From an uncultured Akkermansia sp. (GTDB taxonomy: Bacteria; Verrucomicrobiota; Verrucomicrobiia; Verrucomicrobiales; Akkermansiaceae), in NCBI GenBank assembly GCA_904501955.1, contig CAJGCY010000111.1:1-8547 (forward strand): DNA of 8,547 nucleotides. Direction: 5' to 3'. The position numbers and the translations under genes were made by a program. Position 1 is the first letter of the stretch. Each line of letters opens with the position of its first letter. Positions 1-6,717 of this stretch are shown here, in pieces. The notes under the pieces are model-generated. The model made no database searches, was not told where the DNA came from, and saw only the letters and a list, made by a program, of their open reading frames with translations.

Positions 1-195
1 AAAGCATCGCATTCTGTCGGCCTCCGCTCTGTCGCTAACGCTCCGGCGCTCCGGGCTCGAATATTAGGGGGGAGCCTACCGGTGGTTTCGTCGCTGCGCG
101 ACTCCACCACCGGCTACTGTCTTTCGCCCCTATCGGGGCTTAAAATTCCGCTCGCTTCGCTCGCCAAATTCCGATTTATCGAGCAGTGCAAATAG
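1..195. repeat. GC-rich palindromic intergenic element
   Basis: This stretch is built of short palindromes and does not look like a normal gene. Positions 79-86 pair with 106-113 (CCGGTGGT/ACCACCGG). An inner stem pairs 90-94 with 98-102 across a 3x3 internal loop, giving a strong hairpin. A second hairpin is 126-130 with 135-139 (GCCCC/GGGGC). Positions 145-165 repeat GCTCGC/CTTCGCTCGC words. A + strand frame is open from the left edge to a TAG at 193-195, but its composition is dictated by the palindromes and I see no start or domain. The look is that of an interspersed REP-like repeat, probably present in many copies in this genome; that copy number is inferred. The element may continue to the left of the window. 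Confidence 0.5.
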
Positions 196-258
196 CGACA
201 TCAGCCTTACACTTTAACAAAGCCGACAAAAAAATAAGCCTCTCTCTGAATTACGTGA

Positions 259-287
259 TTGCAATCTGCAAAAAAAAATAGTAGAAT
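259..287 (+). promoter_or_regulatory. Sigma70-type promoter of the 787-residue membrane protein gene
   Basis: A -35 box TTGCAA (259-264) and a -10 box TAGAAT (282-287) are separated by 17 bp, and the spacer contains an A-tract (270-278). Transcription would start near 294, leaving an untranslated leader of about 34 nt. No Shine-Dalgarno sequence lies before the ATG at 328. Confidence 0.6.
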
Positions 288-327
288 GCCCGCAGTAGTT
301 TAACATAACTCCAAAACTTTACTTTCT

Positions 328-2691
328 ATGGCAGCTCCTAAACTCAAGACAGCAGCTCCGGCGGGTGCACCCCGTCGCGTGCTCCTCAACACCGGAACCG
401 CTCCCGCTAAGCGTGTTACTCTCCTCGGCGCCAACGGCCAATCCATAGCACCCAAAGCAGCACCGGCCCCCACGCCGGAGCCGGCACCCGTCCCCGCCCC
501 TGAGCAGGACGCCGCGGCTCAGGCTGCCGCTGCCGAAGCAGCTGCTCAGGCAGCAGCCGAAGCGCAAGCCGCAGCAGAGGCTCAGGCCGCAGCAGAAGCC
601 CAAGCAGCAGCAGAGGCTGCCGCCAAGGCTGAAGCAGAAGCCGCAGCCCAAGCTGCAGCACAGGCTGCTGCTGAAGAAGAAGCTCGCCGCGCCCAAGAGG
701 AATACGAGCGCCAGTTAGCTGAATACAACCGCCAAATGGAGGAGTATAACCGCCAGATGGCTGAATACGAAGCACAGCAGGCAGCAGAAGCAGCCGCTGC
801 AAAAGCAGCTGCTGAGGCTGCCGCTCAGGAGCCGGCACCCGTCGTGCAAGCTCCCACCCCCACTCCTGCTCCCAAGCCCGTCGCAGGCCCGCGTCTCAGT
901 GTAGCAAAACCCGCCGGCGCCCCCACCGCCGGGCCGAAGCTCTCCGTCGCCAAACCCGCAGGTACCCCCACCGCAGGCCCCAAACTTGCCGCAGCAAAAC
1001 CCGCAGGTGCTCCCACCGCCGGCCCGAAGCTTACCCCGGCAGCTCCCGGCGCGCCCAAGCCTGCACCGGTCCCGACATCTAAACCTGCACTCGCGCCCAA
1101 GCCTGCACTCGCGCCCAAGCCCGCGCTTGCACCCAAAGCTGCCATGCCCCCCGCACCGGCACCGGCCCCGGCACCGGCCCCTGTTCCCGAATTGCCGGAT
1201 GACGTACCGCCGCCCCCCGTGCTGGAAGATGAGCCGCAACTCTCTGAGGCTGAGATGGCCGCACGCTCCAGCTACTTGGAGAAACTGCAGTACGAAGCCG
1301 CCAAAGTCCCCTTCCACAAGAAACCCATCTTCTGGATATGCTCCGGCTCACTGGGTCTTCTTGCCATCGTTGTAATCATCATGGTAGTGAGCAGCCAATC
1401 CGCCAACGAGGCACTTGAGCTGGATCGCGCCAGAATCAAAGAGGTACTCGATCGCTCAATTTCCATCACGCAACAAGAAATTGAAACCTTGGATGACGCC
1501 AAGAGCAAGGGTGTGGACGTTAAATGCACGGTGGAAGAGGCAGAAATGCTGCTGCACATCATCCTCAACCACGATGAGCGCGATGAAACCGGCGGTCCTC
1601 GCTACGGGTCTGACTCCGTAGGTGTGGCAAAGAACGCATGCGTGCTGCTGGGCCTCGCCTCTGAGCAGAACACCAAGATTTGCAACATGGTGTTCAAGAC
1701 TCTGGCGGAGAATTCCACCAAGATGCACCACGAGCTGCTCGACCTCCTCTTGGAGCGCTTGGTGAAGACCAACATCAAAGGTCTGAACAAGAAGCTGGAC
1801 GCTCTGGCCAAAACCCTCAAACCCGGTAAGGATGATGAGGTGCTGGCCGTCATCTGGAAGTACAAAGAGCTGCGCGCCACTCCCAAAGATGCCCCCAGAG
1901 TCATCGAGCTGCTGAAGCTCAAGAATCTTGACAAACAGCTGGAGAACACCCTGCGCGCTTACATGGTTTCCCTCTTCAAGAAGATGGATGACGCCGCAGC
2001 CAAGCAAGCCATCGGTGAGCAAATCTTCGAGGCTGTGAGCAGCAACCAAGACCGCATGGACTCCCAGAACCTCATGCGCATCTTCGGCTTCGCCTGCTCC
2101 CCCAAGGCGCTGGCCTATTACAAGGAGAAGATGAAGGACCAGTCCAAATGGAACAAGTACGGCTACTTCTTCGGCTCTTGGCAGAGTGATGACATCGTCC
2201 CCTACCTGGCTGAGCTGCGTGACTCCTGCGATGATGAGAAGAAGCAAGCCACCCTCGACAACGTCATCATGCGCGTGCTCACGCAAGACCGCGAGCGCAC
2301 GCCGGAGGAAGCCCGCGAGCTGCTCCGCGTCGCTTACAAGAACTTCGACGCCCCCACTGCGGACTACAACGATGTTCTTGAGAAGTGTGACGGAGAAAAC
2401 CCGCTGAAAGAAGGTGATGCAGGCTATGCCGAAGCTCACGCACGCTTCGATGAGCTCAAGCGCCTCTTCAAGCAGCGCGACCGCTTGCTGGAAAACCTCA
2501 AAAACTGCAGCGAGCATGAATGGATTGAGGCCATCCTCACCGACTTGGAGAAGGATTGTGAGGCTGCCAACAGCCAAGAGCACCGCCGCCTTGCCAACAA
2601 GATTTCCAAGGTTCGCAAGGAAATCAAGGATAACACGATTAACCGTGCTAACTCCGCGGCCAAGCACGAAAGCCGCCTCCAGAACGAGTAA
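328..2691 (+). CDS. Single-pass membrane protein with long Ala/Pro-rich cytoplasmic region and helical C-terminal domain, function unknown
   Basis: I do not recognise the family of this 787-residue protein. Residues 1-60 are Pro/Ala-rich. Residues 61-170 are an Ala/Glu/Gln-rich stretch, probably a long helix or coiled coil, with repeated AEYNRQM-like units near 131-148. Residues 187-240 carry tandem copies of a GPKLxxAKPAGAPTA unit, and an echo of it (PKLKTAAPAGAP) lies at residues 4-15. Residues 250-298 contain KPALAP repeats and Pro runs ending in PPPP. One hydrophobic segment lies at about 333-355, preceded by HKK, so the N-terminal half should be cytoplasmic and residues 357-787 periplasmic. 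The C-terminal part is charged and looks all-helical, perhaps HEAT/ARM-like (inferred). The ATG at 328 fits the promoter upstream; no Shine-Dalgarno motif is visible. The gene is monocistronic, ending at a hairpin. A structural or cell-envelope scaffold role, loosely like TolA in composition, is only a guess. Confidence 0.85.
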   Translation: MAAPKLKTAAPAGAPRRVLLNTGTAPAKRVTLLGANGQSIAPKAAPAPTPEPAPVPAPEQDAAAQAAAAEAAAQAAAEAQAAAEAQAAAEAQAAAEAAAKAEAEAAAQAAAQAAAEEEARRAQEEYERQLAEYNRQMEEYNRQMAEYEAQQAAEAAAAKAAAEAAAQEPAPVVQAPTPTPAPKPVAGPRLSVAKPAGAPTAGPKLSVAKPAGTPTAGPKLAAAKPAGAPTAGPKLTPAAPGAPKPAPVPTSKPALAPKPALAPKPALAPKAAMPPAPAPAPAPAPVPELPDDVPPPPVLEDEPQLSEAEMAARSSYLEKLQYEAAKVPFHKKPIFWICSGSLGLLAIVVIIMVVSSQSANEALELDRARIKEVLDRSISITQQEIETLDDAKSKGVDVKCTVEEAEMLLHIILNHDERDETGGPRYGSDSVGVAKNACVLLGLASEQNTKICNMVFKTLAENSTKMHHELLDLLLERLVKTNIKGLNKKLDALAKTLKPGKDDEVLAVIWKYKELRATPKDAPRVIELLKLKNLDKQLENTLRAYMVSLFKKMDDAAAKQAIGEQIFEAVSSNQDRMDSQNLMRIFGFACSPKALAYYKEKMKDQSKWNKYGYFFGSWQSDDIVPYLAELRDSCDDEKKQATLDNVIMRVLTQDRERTPEEARELLRVAYKNFDAPTADYNDVLEKCDGENPLKEGDAGYAEAHARFDELKRLFKQRDRLLENLKNCSEHEWIEAILTDLEKDCEAANSQEHRRLANKISKVRKEIKDNTINRANSAAKHESRLQNE

Positions 2692-2734
2692 TCTTGCACA
2701 TTCTCCCCTCTCCGTGACTTACTACCACGGATTT

Positions 2735-2772
2735 AAGAGGCCGTGCCCCACCCCGGGCATGGCCTCTTTCTT
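2735..2772 (+). terminator. Intrinsic terminator of the membrane protein gene
   Basis: Positions 2735-2748 pair with 2755-2768 in a 14-bp GC-rich stem (one G-T wobble) around a 6-nt loop, followed by a T-rich stretch (CTTTCTTTG). It lies about 45 bp after the stop codon and separates this gene from the tRNA downstream. Confidence 0.8.
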
Positions 2773-2824
2773 TGCCTTATTGTCATAAAAAATCATCTTT
2801 TTACACAAAAATGCAACTTTATGC

Positions 2825-2852
2825 TTGCAAATCCTGATTTTTATTGTAAAAT
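2825..2852 (+). promoter_or_regulatory. Promoter of tRNA-Pro
   Basis: TTGCAA (2825-2830) and TAAAAT (2847-2852) are spaced by 16 bp, with TG immediately before the -10 box. The start site would be near 2859, about 13 nt before the mature tRNA. The -35 hexamer is the same as the one before the gene at 328. Confidence 0.5.
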
Positions 2853-2871
2853 CCCCCCGTCATCACGACAT

Positions 2872-2945
<74 letters not shown>

Positions 2946-3191
2946 CTCTTTTGGATTTCGGGACGCCGCAATGAGCGGCTCTGAATGGGGCTTGGCGCGA
3001 GAAATTGCCCCCGCAGCCCACAAAGTGTCAATCCCGGCACTGCCCCTCGGGGAATAAGCACCCCGGCACCGCATCCGCGCGCGCACCCGAAAACCACGGG
3101 GGTTCCGCTTGTCTCACCCTTACGTGTTCATGGATGTTGCCGGTACCCTGACTCACTTTTTCATTACACACCTAATAATCACCTCACGACT

Positions 3192-3944
3192 ATGTCCGGT
3201 CATAATAAATGGTCCAAGATTAAGTTCACGAAGGCAGCAGCCGACGCGAAGAAGGGTAAGATATTCGCCCGTTTCTCACATGAAATCACACTTGCAGCCA
3301 AGAGCGGCGGTGGCGATGTAGATACCAACCCGCGCCTGCGCGCCGCCATCGAAGGCGCCAAAGCTGCCTCCATGCCCAAGGATAACATTGACCGCGCCGT
3401 CAAGAAGGGCACCGGTGAGCTTCAGGGTGAAACCATCCAAGAGGTTACCTACGAGGGTTACGGCCCCGCCGGTACCGCATTCATCGTTGAGGTTGCTACC
3501 GACAACACCAACCGCTGCTCCTCTGAAATCCGCACCATCTTCTCCAAGAACGGCGGCAACATGGGCACCCCCGGCTCCGTGGCCTACCAGTTTGACCGCA
3601 AGGGGCAGGTAACGGTTAATGACCCCGCTTTGGATGAAGATGCAGCCATGGAGCTCGCCATGGATTGCGGGGCTGATGAGTTTGAAGAAGGCGAAAACGA
3701 GGGCGAGTGGGCTTTCATTTGCGGCCCCACCGACCTGCAGGTCGTGTCCGATGCCCTGAGCGCCGCCGGCAAGAGCGTAACCGGCATGAAGCTCATCTCC
3801 GTGGCTCAGAACCCGACCGACATCGCCGACGTGGCAACCGCCCAGAAGGTGATGCGCCTCTTCGAGCGTTTGGATGACTACGATGACACCATGAACGTGT
3901 TCTCCAACTTCGAGATTGACGACTCCATCCTCGAGCAACTGTAA
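3192..3944 (+). CDS. yebC: YebC/PmpR (TACO1) family protein
   Basis: The 250-residue product has the normal length for the family and begins with the diagnostic MSGHNKWSKIK. Other family blocks follow: AAADAKKGKIF (about 15-25), the NPRLRAAIEGAK segment, MPKDNIDRAVKKGTG (about 61-75), YEGYGPAGTAFIVEV (about 88-102), and NGGNMGTPGSVAYQF (about 119-133). Family members have been described both as DNA-binding regulators (PmpR, YebC) and, for TACO1/YebC-type proteins, as ribosome-associated factors that relieve stalling on proline-rich sequences; which applies here cannot be read from the sequence. An upstream in-frame extension to 2985 is rejected because the family start lies at 3192. No Shine-Dalgarno motif precedes the ATG. 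The 246 bp between the tRNA and this start show no gene, only a small GCCGC/GCGGC hairpin (2965-2979) and an unconvincing TAATAA -10-like word near 3173. The gene appears transcribed alone. Confidence 0.96.
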   Translation: MSGHNKWSKIKFTKAAADAKKGKIFARFSHEITLAAKSGGGDVDTNPRLRAAIEGAKAASMPKDNIDRAVKKGTGELQGETIQEVTYEGYGPAGTAFIVEVATDNTNRCSSEIRTIFSKNGGNMGTPGSVAYQFDRKGQVTVNDPALDEDAAMELAMDCGADEFEEGENEGEWAFICGPTDLQVVSDALSAAGKSVTGMKLISVAQNPTDIADVATAQKVMRLFERLDDYDDTMNVFSNFEIDDSILEQL

Positions 3945-3975
3945 AGCTCAGCGCGTCCGACACATATTAAACCTT

Positions 3976-4004
3976 GGCGGGCGGAAGAGTAACAGCCGCC
4001 CGCC
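3976..4004 (+). terminator. GC hairpin after yebC
   Basis: GGCGGGCGG (3976-3984) pairs perfectly with CCGCCCGCC (3996-4004) around an 11-nt loop, about 30 bp after the yebC stop. The bases that follow (GACCTTGTACC) are only weakly T-rich, so intrinsic termination is likely but not certain. Confidence 0.6.
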
Positions 4005-4060
4005 GACCTTGTACCAATTCACCATTTTGTTACCTCTAACGGTATCATCCATTGTGCGCC

Positions 4061-5437
4061 ATGAATCATAACGCACCGTCACATACCAACCGCAACGGCA
4101 ATATGCGCCCTCGCTTCTCCCGTAACGCTCACTCCGAGAACGGGGAGTCCCGTGGCTACGGTCAGCAGCGCCAAAACCCTCGGTTTGACCGCAACAACCG
4201 CACCAACCAGAACCGCCCGAGCAATCAATACGGTAACAAACCCCAGCGCCCCGTTCGCAGAAAACCCTCCTACGAGCGCCCGCAACCCATCCCCAAGACA
4301 GGCCGTGCCTACGTGCCCGTAGGTGAGCCCCAAGAGCTCACAGGCCTGCTCGAAATCACCACCAAGGGATTCGGCTTCATCCGCACGCCGGAAACGAACT
4401 GGACCCCCTCTAACGAGGCCGTCTACGTCTCCGCCGACATCATCGCCACCTACAACCTGCGCCCCTACGTGCAGATAACCGGCATGGCCCAGCGCTACGA
4501 GCGCGGCCACCAGCTCATTTCCGTCACCTCCGTGAATGGCATGAGCCCCGAGGAGGCGGCCAATGCCCCCCACTTCGAGGATCTCAAGGCAGTCAACCCC
4601 GACCACCGTCTCTCCTTTGAAACAGCCCCCACGCGCTACACCACCCGCACGCTTGACCTTGTAGCCCCCGTGGCACGCGGACAGCGCGGCCTCATCGTCG
4701 CACCGCCCCGCACCGGCAAGACCACCCTGCTCTTGCACATCGCCCAGGGCGCGCTCCACAACTACAAAGACGACCTGCACCTCATCGTACTGCTGGTGGA
4801 TGAACGCCCGGAGGAGGTGACGGAGTTCCGTCGCGCCCTGCCCGAGGCGGAGATTTTCGCCTCCAGCAATGACAGCAGCGTGAAAGAGCACTGCCGCATG
4901 GCGGAGATGTGCATCGAGCGCGCCAAGCGCCTTGTGGAGAACGGCAAGCACGTCCTCATCCTCATGGACTCCATCACCCGCTTAGCCCGCGCCTACAACA
5001 ATGCAGAGCGCGGCAGCGGTCGCACCATGAGCGGCGGTATTGACGCCAAGGCGCTGGAGACCCCGCGCCGTCTGTTCGCAGCTGCGCGCAACACGCGCAC
5101 CGCCGGCTCCCTCACCATCCTCGCTACGGCTCTCATCGAGACCAACAGCCGTATGGATGAGCTCATCTTCCAAGAGTTCAAAGGCACCGGCAACATGGAG
5201 CTCGTGCTCAACCGCCGCATCGCGGAAATGTACATCTACCCCGCGGTCGACATCCTGCGCAGTGGCACCCGCCGTGAGGAGCTCATCCTCCCCGCTTGGA
5301 TGATGGAGAAAATCCACATCATCCGCCGCGCCCTCGCCGGCCACCGCCCGCCTGAGGCCATGGAGCGCCTGCTCTTCTTCCTGCGCAAGTTCTCCACCAA
5401 TTCTCAGATGCTCATGGGCATCAAATCCCGCGGTTAA
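4061..5437 (+). CDS. rho: Transcription termination factor Rho
   Basis: Rho is a hexameric RNA-dependent ATPase/helicase that ends transcription by pulling RNA from RNA polymerase. This 458-residue protein has the primary RNA-binding (cold-shock-like) domain from about residue 92, with GFGFIR at 103-108. The P-loop APPRTGKT is at 214-221, the catalytic-glutamate segment VDERPEEV at 246-253, and Walker B LILMDS at 299-304. The Q-loop region (RGSGRTMSGGID) is near 317-328, the R-loop EFKGTGNME at 372-380, and the arginine-finger segment RSGTRREEL at 400-408. All key ATPase motifs are intact. Residues 1-80 are unusual: instead of the helical Rho N-terminal domain there is an Asn/Arg/Gln-rich, probably disordered tail. 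The ATG at 4061 is preferred over an in-frame TTG at 4052. No Shine-Dalgarno motif is visible. A partial second copy lies at 6492-6691. Confidence 0.97.
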   Translation: MNHNAPSHTNRNGNMRPRFSRNAHSENGESRGYGQQRQNPRFDRNNRTNQNRPSNQYGNKPQRPVRRKPSYERPQPIPKTGRAYVPVGEPQELTGLLEITTKGFGFIRTPETNWTPSNEAVYVSADIIATYNLRPYVQITGMAQRYERGHQLISVTSVNGMSPEEAANAPHFEDLKAVNPDHRLSFETAPTRYTTRTLDLVAPVARGQRGLIVAPPRTGKTTLLLHIAQGALHNYKDDLHLIVLLVDERPEEVTEFRRALPEAEIFASSNDSSVKEHCRMAEMCIERAKRLVENGKHVLILMDSITRLARAYNNAERGSGRTMSGGIDAKALETPRRLFAAARNTRTAGSLTILATALIETNSRMDELIFQEFKGTGNMELVLNRRIAEMYIYPAVDILRSGTRREELILPAWMMEKIHIIRRALAGHRPPEAMERLLFFLRKFSTNSQMLMGIKSRG

Positions 5438-5494
5438 ACACGCGCAAACCATCATCTTCTACCAAACAAGCGAGCTCACCGGCTCGCTTGTTTG
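5437..5494 (+). repeat. 58-bp direct repeat, copy A (rho 3' flank with hairpin)
   Basis: This segment starts at the last base of the rho stop codon, includes the terminator hairpin, and recurs without a mismatch at 6611-6668, 1174 bp downstream in the same orientation. The two copies bracket the orphan gene 5541-6431. Confidence 0.95.
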
Positions 5495-5495
5495 G
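5462..5495 (+). terminator. Hairpin terminator after rho
   Basis: Positions 5462-5475 pair perfectly with 5482-5495 (14 bp, CCAAACAAGCGAGC and its complement) around the loop TCACCG, 25 bp past the rho stop. No T-run follows; the Ts lie in the 3' arm of the stem. The structure is strong, but intrinsic termination is less certain than at 2735. Confidence 0.6.
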
Positions 5496-5540
5496 GGCTA
5501 TTCGCACAGGCACTGAATAATAGAGGGCTAAAGAAAACAT

Positions 5541-6431
5541 ATGAGTTTACGCATAATTTCCCATATTATGGCGTATGTTGCGTTACTTGCTATACCAACC
5601 GGTATGGCAAGTAACGACTTTACATACGAATATTCAAATCATTCACCGTATTGGTCCGTCATAGAAGTTGAGGATATACCGACCGTATATCATAGCCACG
5701 GCTCGAGGTCATCCCCCCCCCAAGCCTGGGAGGTGAACAATTTCCCTTTACCTTACATATACTTACCCAAAATAACTATCGAAAACACAACATACAGAGT
5801 TCTAACGGGGTACAGTTGCATACAGTTTGAATCAGGTCAGTGGGTAAAGCTACCGGATACTGCAGTGGTGTTACCGTCAGACAGCAAGCATAATGCACAA
5901 GAAACGCTCAACATACTCAACGATTCCGCTACCGTACGTATGCAGATTTCAAACGGAGTGGAGTTACAAGACATATGTATTACAGGCAAAAAAACGATAA
6001 CCACTGACCATTTATACCTATACAACCTCACAGTAAGCAAGGTGAAGCTCCACATTTGCAACAAGACAGACGAAACGGTCATGTTATTCGATAACACCAT
6101 CAGCCCCCCTTGGGAACAAATTTTTTGGCACACGATTCGAATAGGCAAAGAATGTTATCAGCTTCATTATATTCCGAACATATACATACCTGCAAAAAGC
6201 AGCATCATCATCCACGGTACGGCTTGGCGTGATGATTTCTACAAATATATGCATAAGCCCAACTATCAACATCTACCAAAACAGACAAAAGATTTAAGTC
6301 TGCCCGCGCACCGAGACGCCACCGTCGAACTGAATTTCCGAACTGCAATTCTCGGTAATCGGGTATGGTCACAGCATTGGACGCCGAAAACCATCCTCAC
6401 CATTAGTAGAAAATTAAAAATTTGCCACTGA
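5541..6431 (+). CDS. Secreted protein of unknown function with a poly-C tract
   Basis: I do not recognise this 296-residue protein. It starts with a signal peptide: SLR, a hydrophobic stretch at about residues 9-19, and a likely cleavage after GMA at residue 23. The mature part looks beta-rich with many aromatic residues and five cysteines (93, 146, 173, 205, 295). Residues 211-228 read IPNIYIPAKSSIIIHGTA, the sort of strand-turn-strand pattern seen in beta-sandwich proteins (inferred). Base composition is far more AT-rich than the neighbouring rho, suggesting acquisition. Codons for residues 58-61 contain nine consecutive C (5713-5721); gain or loss of one base would truncate the protein shortly afterwards. 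A weak AGAGGG lies 14 nt before the ATG. No clear promoter or terminator of its own was seen. It lies between the rho hairpin and the rho fragment. Confidence 0.75.
   Translation: MSLRIISHIMAYVALLAIPTGMASNDFTYEYSNHSPYWSVIEVEDIPTVYHSHGSRSSPPQAWEVNNFPLPYIYLPKITIENTTYRVLTGYSCIQFESGQWVKLPDTAVVLPSDSKHNAQETLNILNDSATVRMQISNGVELQDICITGKKTITTDHLYLYNLTVSKVKLHICNKTDETVMLFDNTISPPWEQIFWHTIRIGKECYQLHYIPNIYIPAKSSIIIHGTAWRDDFYKYMHKPNYQHLPKQTKDLSLPAHRDATVELNFRTAILGNRVWSQHWTPKTILTISRKLKICH
5713..5721. repeat. Nine-C homopolymer inside the secreted orphan gene
   Basis: An uninterrupted run of nine C lies in the codons TCC CCC CCC CAA (Ser-Pro-Pro-Gln). Losing one C brings a TGA in frame within about eight codons; gaining one reaches a TGA near 5830. 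Such tracts are typical slippage sites in phase-variable surface genes of other bacteria. Confidence 0.9.
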
Positions 6432-6491
6432 GTCAGCGAAAAATATGCCTCTCCGTCATAACATTTGAAAGAAAAGTCTTCCTAAGGGAGC

Positions 6492-6691
6492 CCATCACCC
6501 GTCTCGCACGCGCCTACAACAATGCAGAGCGCGGCAGCGGTCGCACCATGAGCGGCGGTATTGACGCCAAAGCGCTGGAGACCCCGCGCCGCCTCTTCGC
6601 CGCTGCGCGCAACACGCGCAAACCATCATCTTCTACCAAACAAGCGAGCTCACCGGCTCGCTTGTTTGCTACTTACGCCGGCGCTGAATAA
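6492..6691 (+). pseudogene. rho: Partial rho copy fused to rho 3' flank (internal deletion)
   Basis: Positions 6492-6620 match rho 4971-5099 and encode the same 42 residues (Rho 305-346, ITRLARAYNN to RNTR, covering the Q-loop). The eight base differences are all synonymous. At the shared word AACACGCGCA (6611-6620, equal to 5090-5099 and 5437-5446) the match jumps to the sequence after the rho stop codon. It then continues through the terminator hairpin to CTGAATAA (6684-6691, equal to 5513-5520). The 347 bp encoding the C-terminal third of Rho are missing. Homology fades upstream of 6492. An open frame through it (6422-6691, TTG start) fuses unrelated codons to both ends and is not a credible gene. 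It cannot make functional Rho, having no P-loop, catalytic glutamate or R-loop. Confidence 0.93.
6611..6668 (+). repeat. 58-bp direct repeat, copy B
   Basis: This is identical to 5437-5494, including the hairpin (6637-6649 pairs with 6656-6668). Downstream of it the copies diverge: three extra Gs in copy A, then 6 mismatches in 23 bp. Confidence 0.95.
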
Positions 6692-6717
6692 AAGCGAAGC
6701 GAAACACTGGTTTGCAT

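Noticed and set aside
319..1375. Several Cys/Leu-rich or Arg/Pro-rich frames on both strands
   Set aside because: They are shadows of the Ala/Pro repeat DNA of the 328-2691 gene.
1456..2667. 403-codon open frame on the - strand
   Set aside because: It is the antisense shadow of the GC-rich membrane protein gene; Leu/Val/Gly-rich low-information sequence with no domain and no promoter.
2985..3191. 69-codon N-terminal extension of YebC
   Set aside because: The family start MSGHNKW lies at 3192 and the extension is Pro/Arg/His-rich without conservation features.
4052..4060. TTG start adding three residues to Rho
   Set aside because: An ATG follows at 4061; no ribosome binding site favours the TTG.
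4079..5455. Long - strand frames opposite rho
   Set aside because: Antisense shadows caused by codon bias of a GC-rich gene.
6422..6691. 89-codon frame through the rho fragment
   Set aside because: It joins the end of the orphan gene region, 42 Rho residues and the translated terminator; it is a fusion of debris, with only a TTG start.
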